From Neostapfia colusana (taxonomy: Eukaryota > Streptophyta > Magnoliopsida > Poales > Poaceae): a DNA stretch of 64,000 nt. Location of the stretch: NCBI GenBank assembly GCA_030760725.1, contig JASWHV010000001.1, positions 23,433,928-23,497,927 on the forward strand, written 5' to 3'. Positions 57,145 to 64,000 of this stretch are shown in pieces. The position numbers and the translations under genes are program-made. The number at the start of each line of letters is the position of its first letter. Positions within the stretch are counted from its first letter, which is position 1. A model generated the notes under the pieces. It worked only from the letters and a program-made list of their open reading frames with translations. It was not told the DNA's origin and did no database searches.

Positions 57145-57267
57145 TGTTAGACTGTGTAATTATGTGGGCTAATTAAGGACAGTTTAGTCCTTTCCCCTCA
57201 CCTAATCCCTCTATATAATGTACCCTTGACACTCAGATTAATCTATCTCATTTTCCCCTCTATTACA
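57145..57267 (+). repeat. Copia C1 3' LTR (123 bp)
   Basis: Follows a G8 PPT (57136-57144) and reads TGTTAGACTG to TCTATTACA, with TATATAA near 57214. It is related to the inverted LTRs at 57668-57834 and 58385-58543. Confidence 0.75.
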
Positions 57268-57620
57268 GGGTGTGGCAGCCTTGGTCGCGGTGAGGACAAC
57301 AGCATGGCGCGCGACAGGTACTGCGGCGGTGGCATCCCACGGTGCAGGTGCGGCAGCGGCGGCTTCCCACAGTGCGGTGGGGTGGTGCGCGGCTGGTGCA
57401 GTGGCGACGACGGCCCAGGGGACGGCTGATGCGGCGGCGGTGGCGGACCAGGGGGCAGCGTCATGGGGCGCTGCAGGGGCGGCACCGCCGGCGGCATGGG
57501 GCACGGCAGGGGTGGAGGCGCCGGCGGCTGCGACACAGGGTGTGGCACAGTTAGAGGCACGGCGGGGATGGGTGGGCCTGCGGCGGCGGCGGCCCAGGGC
57601 TGCGGCTGCGATGCAGCCAT
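57268..57620 (-). pseudogene. gag: Copia C2 Gag N-terminal fragment
   Basis: Starts MAASQPQPWAAAAAGPP 35 nt after the PBS-like site and stays open to the junction. It is extremely rich in Pro and Ala with no recognisable capsid domain in the part that remains. The position right after LTR and PBS is what marks it as gag; the composition alone would not. The rest is missing. Confidence 0.5.
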
Positions 57621-57834
57621 TAGGGTTAGGGCTAATGCTAGTCCTAATTACCGAGCTAATGATACCATATTAGAGGGATAATTCTGGACTGTATTAGATG
57701 ATTCAATCAAGAGGGTACAGGGTCCATTATATAGAGGGATTAGGTGAGGGGAAAAACTAAACTACCACTAACCATAATCCCTCACTAATGACTAAATTAC
57801 CTCTGTGTTACCCACATAATTATAGAGTCTAACA
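57268..57834 (-). mobile_element. Copia C2: 5' end (LTR, PBS, start of gag)
   Basis: Minus strand: LTR TGTTAGACTC at 57834 to about 57668, a PBS-like TGGTATCATTAGC at 57667-57655, then an ATG at 57620 opening an Ala/Pro-rich frame to 57268, where C1's LTR abuts. C1 probably inserted in C2's gag. Confidence 0.7.
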
Positions 57835-57836
57835 AA

Positions 57837-58158
57837 TGCAACCAGAGATGGGACTGAGAGATTGAGCCGCAGAGGATACCGGGAGGGGAGGGCGTCGGTG
57901 CCGCCCGAGCTAGAAGAAGATGAACCAGCCAGGGCGACAGAGAAACCCCCAGATAAGGAGTTTTATTTCTCTGTTGCCTAATACAAACTAATCTGGCTTC
58001 CTTTATATAGAACAAGGGCCAGTTTATTTAGTAACAACTGATTATGTTAGACAGAATCAAATCTAAACAATTTATTTCCTAACCTTATCCCTCCCGAATC
58101 TTATCTTTACTTCTTTTAGCACCTGTGATATTGGCGTCCATAAAAAGAGTCTATAACA
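57837..58158 (-). repeat. LTR-like segment L
   Basis: Minus strand TGTTATAGACTC to GGTTGCA, about 322 bp, with a TATA-like TTCTATATAAAGG near 58015 and an AATAAA. No matching TSD is found, so its status as a solo LTR is unsure. Confidence 0.4.
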
Positions 58159-58179
58159 CATCATTGTTTGTATTAAAGA

Positions 58180-58320
58180 TATTTTGAAGGTGCCAGGAAT
58201 ATCAAATTGCTCTTATACCTTTATGAGCAAATGTCTGGGCTTAAAATCAATTTCGATAAGAGTGAGATTTTGTGCATTAATGGAGATCAAAATATTGAAT
58301 TGGTTTATGTAAAATTGGCA
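58180..58320 (+). pseudogene. LINE-type reverse transcriptase scrap
   Basis: In one + frame, from about 58186, it reads EGARNIKLLLYLYEQMSG and then LKINFDKSEILC, a well-known block of plant L1-like reverse transcriptases. It is only about 45 codons long and is cut on both sides by LTR sequences. No other LINE domain is near. Confidence 0.65.
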
Positions 58321-58384
58321 ACTTCCCCAACTTCCTGTCTCCCCTGAACCCTTGGTAGACTTCATGTATCTGATTGGGGGAACA

Positions 58385-58543
58385 TGGTATTAGAGTGGAA
58401 AATTATGGATAATTAATCAGCTGTCAAGGGGTACAATTATATAGGGTGCACAAGGGTGCACAAGGTCTAAAATGCCTCTTAACCCTAAGACACCCTAATG
58501 ACTAAAATGCCCCCTAATCACACCCTAATTACATAGTCTAACA
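58385..58543 (-). repeat. Copia C3 3' LTR (about 159 bp)
   Basis: Minus strand TGTTAGACTATG to CTAATACCA, after a GCGGGGGG PPT (58550-58544). The 3' end is approximate. Confidence 0.7.
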
Positions 58544-58562
58544 CCCCCCGCAGTCCCAAGAT

Positions 58563-60243
58563 CTAGCAACAGCTGATGTTGAGACTGGACCGAAACTCGG
58601 AGAACAGTGATGACGGGAGTCCCTTCGTGAAGATGTCGGCGAACTGCAACGTCATCGTGACGTGGAGCACCCGAACCTCACCACGTGCAACCCGCTCACG
58701 AACAAAGTGGAAGTCGATCTCCACATGCTTCGTGCGCTGATGCTGGACAGGGTTGGCAAAGAAGTAGACGATGCCGACGTTGTTGCAGTAGACCAAAGTG
58801 CTCTGGGCGACAGAAGAGTGGAGCTTCTAAAGTAGCTGATGAAGCCAAGAAGCCTCAGCCACACCGTTAGCCACGGTGCGGTACTCCGCCTCAGCACTTG
58901 AGTGTGACACCACGTGCTGCCTCTTCGAGGACCAGGAGACGAGGTTGCCGCCCAAGAAGATGGTGTAACAAGAGGTGGATCAACGAGTGTCCGGACAGCC
59001 TGCCCAGTCAACGTCGATGTACACGGCCAGCTCGGAGGTCGAGTCACGCCGAAGAAGGAGGCCGTAGTCGAGGATGCCACATAGGTACTGAAGAATCCGC
59101 TTCACAACGTTGAGGTGCGGCTCCCGTGGGTCATGCATGCGGAGGCACACCTGCTGAACCGCGTAGGAGATATCTGGCCTGATGAAGGTGAGGTACTGAA
59201 GGGCACCTGCAAGACACCTGTAAGCAGTGGGGTCAGTGACAGGTGTCCCGTCGGAAGAGGATACCTTCGCCTGGGTATCCACCGGGGTGGAGCATGGATT
59301 GCACTCAGCCATGCCCTCTCGGTGGAGGATGCCCAGGTAGTACTGTCACTGGTGAAGGAACAGGCCACCTGGCCGTTCCTCGACCGCAGTTCCCAGGAAG
59401 TGGTGAAAGTGGCCCAAGTCCTTCATAGCAAACTCCCGCTGTAAGGCAGAGATAGTGCGCCCAAGGAGAGCCGGACTGGATGCCGTCAGTGCAATGTCAT
59501 CGACGTATAGGAGAAGGTAGACAGTGTAACCCTCACGCCGATAGACAAAAAGTGGAGTGTTTGATTTGGCCTCGACGAAGCCGAGCGATACCAAGAAAAA
59601 GGCGAACCAGCTGTACCAGGCTCGGGGTGTCTGCTTCAGATCGTACACGGACATGTTCAGCTTACATACCATGTCTGGATGAGCTGAGTCAATAAACCCT
59701 GTCGGCTAGCTGCAGTACACCGTCTCCGTCAGAGTACCGTGGATGAAGGCGTTCTTGACATCCAATTGGTGGATGGACTGAGGGCGCAAGAGAGTCAGCG
59801 ACAGAACGGTACAAACCGTCGCCGACTTCACCACTGGATTGAAGGTCTCATCATAGTCGACTCAAGGGCACTGAGTGAAACCCCGAAGTACCCACCGAGC
59901 CTTGTACCTCTCCAAGTAACCATCTGCCTCCTTCTTATGTGTGAACACCCACTTGCCCGTGACAATAATGCCACGACTGGGACAGGGCACCAGGTCCCAG
60001 GTCCGGTTGGCAAGTAGGTCCGCATACTCTTCCTCATAGCGAGACGCCAGTGAGGGTCGGCGAGGGCGCTATGGACGGAAGACGGTATAGGCGAGATCAA
60101 AGAGGAGGCGGACGGTGGAGAAGTCATCGATGAGAGGATGACCCAGGAGAAGCGCTCAATCGGTCGGAGGACCCCGGCAACACGTCGAGTCACCATCAGG
60201 TGGATGTGACCCGGGTCCCGGTGGAGCAGAGGAGGATGGTACA
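58563..60243 (-). pseudogene. pol: Copia C3 RT-RNase H remnant
   Basis: Minus strand pieces in shifting frames: DPHWRLAM and the KARWV region near 60000, SVYDLKQTPRAWYS and YVDD at 59507-59496, LTFIRPDISYAVQQV (about 59200), and the RNase H end NPVQHQRTKHVEIDFHFVRE (about 58740). At least three frameshifts or stops separate them. It matches C1 domain by domain. It would have copied the element's RNA, but it is clearly dead. Confidence 0.85.
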
Positions 60244-60298
60244 TGTGACACCCTCAAATTCATTTCCATGTATTGCATACATTTTTCATGTAGAGAAA

Positions 60299-60605
60299 CA
60301 TTATGAAAGAAGTAGAAATGGAGAAAGAACTATAGAAATGGAGAAAGAACCATAGAAATGGAGGAAGGAACCATAGAAATGGAGAAAGAACCATAGAAAT
60401 GGAGGTAGGAACCATAGAAATGGAGGAAAAACCACAGAAATGGAGAAGGGGATATAGAAATGGAGAATGGGGCATAGAAATGGAGAAGGGCAATGTAGAA
60501 ATGGAGAATGGGACATAGAAATGGAGAGGGGAATGTAGAAATGGAGAATGGGACATAGAAATGGAGAGGGGAATGGAGAAATGGAACAAGTGACATAGAA
60601 ATGGT
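60299..60605 (+). repeat. 20-bp tandem array in H2 U3
   Basis: About 15 imperfect units of AAATGGAGAAAGAACCATAG. The array gives false Phe/Ser/Pro-rich minus-strand frames. Confidence 0.9.
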
Positions 60606-61355
60606 GAGGAATGGGAAAAAGATAGCTGAAATGAGCCATTCCCAAATTTCCCCCCCAAAATTTCTAAATTCCCCAATTCCCAAAAAGGGGAATTTTCCCC
60701 ACATTTTGGGGATAAAATCCCCAAGGCTGCCGCACCACAAGATAAAAGTTTGTTAAGATCTAAAAATATTGAATAGGACTATTATTTGAGCTCCAATTGG
60801 AGTAGGACTCTCCCCCCCCCTTATAAATATAACCCCCACCCCCTTGGCCGACCCCTCTCTCTTTTGAATGTTCCCCCCTGCTGCCAAGCCTTCGCCGGAG
60901 AAGAAGCCCGACGATCTGTCCTGCCCTAATCTCCTATAGAAAAAAATCCCCACTGCTGCCATTGCTAGGAGGAAGGCCCTGACACCAAAAGGAAATGGGG
61001 TAGGTCTCCATTACCCATCTTACGACGTCGCTGCTGTTTCTACGCATCCATTTTCTTCGTCCCTCTTTGAGCAGCAACTTTTGCGTGTGGACAGATCGTG
61101 TTTTGATCGATTTTTGACGGTGGAATTGATCTAGATCTTGTGTCAAGATCATCACCACGTCCACACTTGATCCCTACACTCTTGTTCATGAAAATACCAT
61201 GAAAGCCCATTAAAACATGCAAGAACACGTACAAACTGGTTTAATAAAACAGAACCATAGGATTTGCATTCATCTACTCCATTGCATCTTGAGTAAAGTT
61301 TGTGCATGATGATTGATTGCTGTAAATTTTGTATGTGCGTGGTCGTGAGTAGAAG

Positions 61356-61436
61356 AACAAGCTCAAGAGGCCATCTACGAGGATCTACAGCACCAAGACT
61401 TTGAGAAGCTTGAGCAACAAGAGCCACAGAAGCAAG
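61356..61436 (+). other. Exon-like segment A in LTR H2
   Basis: 81 nt after GTAGAAG, open, with QEAIYEDLQHQDFE, ending CAAG|GCAAGTG. Several differences from the D copy are synonymous (CAG/CAA, GAA/GAG, GCT/GCC, CTG/CTA). Confidence 0.55.
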
Positions 61437-62568
61437 GCAAGTGCCCCTTGACCATATTGATCCCATGTTTTGAAACTGTTTTGTTTGCAAAAACTCGTAT
61501 CCTTGAGTCAACTTGATGGGACACCCTTTTATAGGAGTTTACTAGTTTTGTTAACCATCCTTGTCACCGGAAAAGTTGATGAGTCAGGTATGGTCGTTTT
61601 TCCTTTTTGCATCGCTTAATTCACGGGATACGTGAAGCTGAAATAAAACATGTCTAGCTACTGCACTCATATTAATAATGATAATGAGATCTTGATGATG
61701 TTAATGGGCATGGAATCGGGGAGATCTAGGCAATCTTGGTTCATGAATGTTGCTGGATGATATGGTGGTACTTGCCGTATATCTAAGGACCGGTTCATGC
61801 GAGCACATGCCAGGAAAACAGTGCCACCACAAGGCCAAGTATGGGTGCGGCTTAGCTGATTAATTAGGTGTGTTGCTAGCTTGTTATGGACCGTGGATGG
61901 CGCGGGGAACGGGAGTCGAGGAGGACTGCACTGGGAACTGGATGGCACAAGAGGGGGCCCGTGGGTTGGAGAATGGTGATCCAAGCCTGCCGTGAAACCT
62001 CAGTGAGTCCATACATCTAGTAGACCCTTTGTAAAGGCTATTTTGTGATCTCTTGGCCATACACTGACGGTTGTGTAATAGTATAATGGAGGTTCTGCAG
62101 TCGCCGATGGGTGACGAAATCACGAACTTGTAGGTAAAGTGGTGCCACCTCTGCAGAGTGTAAAACTATCATGATAGCCGTGCTTCCGGTCACAAGCACC
62201 TAGCCAACTTCCATGATTAGAGGGAAAACTTGGATGGTTATTCGGTATGGTTATGGTATGGTTATTGGGATTTGTTTTGGGACTTTTTTGAGTCATTAAA
62301 ATGAGTTTGGTTTTGGTTATATGAATATGAGATGATTATGACTATTTATGAGTATGAGATGAACTTGAGAAATATTTATGGCTGGATGAGACTTGATAAG
62401 TGGCGAATTATGATGAGAGAATGTTGCTGAATTACTTGATTATAATGGGATAAATTTCACCTAGAAATAGTGGCTGTTTTTGTCATGTTGTGAAATAAAA
62501 TTTGCTTGCTGCAATGAGCCTTTTTATTGCCTACCTTGTTGTAATCTACATGTCATACTTTTCCCGCA

Positions 62569-62599
62569 CTTGCTGAGTACGACCTGTACTCACCCTTGC
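62569..62599 (+). other. Conserved LTR hairpin, LTR H2
   Basis: CTTGC, TGAGTAC and GTACTCA (7 perfect pairs) around GACCT, then CTTGC; 19 nt before the segment B acceptor. Confidence 0.6.
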
Positions 62600-62618
62600 A
62601 TTACCACATAAACATCAG

Positions 62619-62659
62619 TTACACGAGATGAGTACTTCGAGGACCATGTGGAGTACTAG
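62619..62659 (+). other. Exon-like segment B in LTR H2
   Basis: After AACATCAG, in the phase of segment A, it reads TRDEYFEDHVEY then TAG (62657-62659), parallel to D's REDYYEDRVEHYGV. Confidence 0.5.
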
Positions 62660-62930
62660 GCGTGCGAACACCGTCAACATGCCTGTGGAGTTGAAGTTGG
62701 AGCCTGCTGTTTTAGCCATTTCCGCTGTCGTTTAGAGTCTTCCGCTACAAGAATAAGTTAGATAGTCATGAGTGAGACATTGAGTCATTGTAATAAAGTA
62801 CTTAAACACTATTTATTTGTGGTTATATTCTGAATTCAGTTTGTGGATTACATGTGTATGTGGTATGAACATCCTGGGCACACATATGCATTCACTTGGT
62901 TCTATTTTCAGAACTGGGCATCACAGTACA

Positions 62931-63240
62931 CCTGGGGCTCGGAGCGAGCAGGAGCCGGAGCACCACCCCGCTCCCGTCGCTGATAGACAAGAGCGGGGTT
63001 TGTGACACAGCGAGTGACGTCAGGGGCTCCTGGGGCGTGCGGGACACACCTGGAGTCGGGGCACCAACCCGTGCTCATCGCTGATAGACAAGAGCGGGGT
63101 TGATGAACCGAGAAGTCGGGGCCATGGGAGGCGCAGACGGTGTCGTCGGGACCACACGAGGCGCAGCAGGCATTGTCGGCGACACCGAGGTTGCGCGTGG
63201 CGCAGCTGGCGACGTCGGGGGTGTCGAGGCCACGCATGAC
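62931..63240 (-). pseudogene. pol: Copia C3 integrase-RT linker
   Basis: Minus strand, Ala/Pro/Ser-rich, with NPALVYQRR encoded twice because a 24-bp block (62977-63000 and 63078-63101) is repeated 101 bp apart. Such low-complexity linkers precede RT in small-LTR copia elements. It is joined to 60243 once H2 is removed. Confidence 0.65.
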
Positions 63241-64000
63241 TGTAACACCCTTAATTTCACTACCATGCATTGCATACATTTTTCATGTAGAGAAGCATTT
63301 AAAAAGAAGTTGAAATGGAGAAAGAACCATAGAAATGGAGAAAAAACCATATAAATGGAGAAAGGAATATAGAAATGGAGAAGGGAATATAGAAATGGAG
63401 AAAGTGGACAGAGAAATGGAAATAAGATAGCTGAATCGAGCCATTTCAAATTTTCCCAAAATTCCGAAATCCTACCCAAATTCCCCAAAGGGGGAATTTC
63501 CCCCACATTTGGGGGGATTTGCCCCCAAATTGGCCGCAGCCCTAGAGGGGAGGGAAGCCCTAGGACTCTTTGGTTGAGTCCAAACTTGACTAGGATTCTT
63601 TGGTTGAGTCCCAATTGGACTAGGACTCTCCTCCCCCCTTATAAATAAAAACCCCCAGCCCCCCTACACCATTGGCCACAGCCCCCCCCCCCTTTCCGGA
63701 GTTTGGCCGCCGGCGAGCCCCGCAGATGAGCCCCGCCGTCGAGCCCCGTCATTGAGCCCCACCATCGAGACGCGCCGACGAGCCCCGGCGTCGAGCCCCA
63801 CCGTCAAGACCCGCCGTCGAGCTCCTTCACGCCTCGCCATTGCCAAAGAAGAAGCCCGACGATCTGTCCTACCATAATTCCCCACAGAAAAATCCCCCGC
63901 TGCTGCCGTTTCTAGGAGAAAGGCCCTGCAACAAGGAGGAAGTGAGGTAGGTCTTCATTACCCATCTTACGACGTCGCCGCTGTTTCTACGCATCCGTTG
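63241..64000 (+). repeat. LTR H3 (H family), runs off the window
   Basis: Starts TGTAACACCC, with about six units of the 20-bp array (63303-63425), TATA TTATAAATAA at about 63639, a 15-bp GC-rich repeat (63714-63830) and a GTGAG|GTAGG donor-like site at 63946. Whether it is solo or part of a full element cannot be seen. Confidence 0.85.
63714..63830 (+). repeat. 15-bp GC-rich tandem repeat in H3 leader
   Basis: About eight units like GAGCCCCGCCGTC. They are absent from the same place in H2 and the left H LTR. Confidence 0.7.

Larger units (their letters stand above)
60244..62925 (+). mobile_element. Solo LTR H2 (H family) in copia C3
   Basis: TSD GTACA at 60239-60243 and 62926-62930; TGTGACACCC to GCATCACA, 2682 bp. 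It has a U3 tandem array, the TATA box TTATAAATAT at 60821-60830, exon-like segments, the hairpin and AATAAA at 62792-62797. R/U5 is clearly related to element D's LTR (CCTTTTTATAGGAGTTTACTAG-type blocks), but U3 is not. Confidence 0.92.
58385..63240 (-). mobile_element. Copia C3: 3' part, split by solo LTR H2
   Basis: Minus strand: integrase-RT linker (63240-62931), [H2 insertion], RT and RNase H (60243-58563), PPT and 3' LTR (58543-58385). The same lineage as C1, in opposite orientation. Upstream parts are displaced by LTR H3. Confidence 0.8.

Noticed and set aside
57272..57673. Ala-rich + strand frame of 133 codons
   Set aside because: Antisense of the C2 gag start, which has LTR and PBS context on the minus strand.
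57837..58158. L as a firm solo LTR
   Set aside because: Ends and TATA-like signal fit, but no target duplication was found and the left end touches C2's LTR.
60260..60740. Phe/Ser/Pro-rich minus-strand frames of up to 154 codons
   Set aside because: Direct translation of the 20-bp purine repeat array in LTR H2; all three minus frames are open.

Overview
The window looks like gene-free, transposon-dense DNA from a large-genome grass (Poaceae). The evidence is the stacked Ty3/gypsy elements with 3-4.3 kb LTRs, a Sirevirus-type Ty1/copia element, initiator-Met-tRNA primer sites (TGGTATCAGAGC), 5-bp target duplications, and the absence of any host gene, tRNA or rRNA I can recognise. I cannot name the species from sequence alone. 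Almost every base belongs to an LTR retrotransposon, a solo LTR or a fragment of one.

Layout. 1-21969: element A, a + strand gypsy element. Only the last 968 bp of its 5' LTR is in view. Its integrase region carries solo LTR J (6576-7667, TSD ACGTG), and its 3' LTR is split by the complete copia element B (9142-18694, TSD GGCGG). 21970-24437: element F, the 3' end (LTR plus end of pol) of a related minus-strand gypsy element. 24438-24750: unassigned. 24751-40043: LTR fragment G, broken by solo LTR I (24903-28087, TSD TTCCC) and by the complete gypsy element D (29041-39935, TSD CACGA). 40044-52688: element E, a minus-strand sibling of A with a truncated 3' LTR. 52689-52916: start of another LTR (M). 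52917-55581: a truncated minus-strand H-family LTR carrying K (54608-55419, TSD AATTG). 55582-63240: degenerate copia pieces (C1 plus; C2 and C3 minus), a LINE reverse-transcriptase scrap and solo LTR H2 (60244-62925, TSD GTACA). 63241-64000: start of a third H-family LTR (H3).

Coding state. Element B keeps a 986-codon integrase-RT-RNase H frame but has broken gag and protease. Element D is one reading frame with four internal stops and a lost catalytic Glu in integrase. A and E are broken by stops, frameshifts and, in A, an inserted LTR. Several stops look like CGA-to-TGA changes, the signature of methylated-CpG decay. Mismatches counted by eye between LTR pairs are about 2-3% (A, B and D), so the insertions are recent.

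Most interesting signal. The LTRs of three diverged families (D, H, I) share a module no standard annotation names: an 81- or 69-nt Gln/Glu-rich exon-like segment, a GC-type splice donor (AG|GCAAGTG), a covarying hairpin framed by CTTGC direct repeats, a splice acceptor 19-43 nt further on, and a short acidic second exon ending in a stop in a matching phase. The hairpin is also present in A and E. Separately, an approximately 57-bp CACGTG-bearing tandem repeat occurs in the U3 of two otherwise unrelated LTR families (D and J/K). D and H share R/U5 but have different U3 arrays, which suggests promoter-module swapping.
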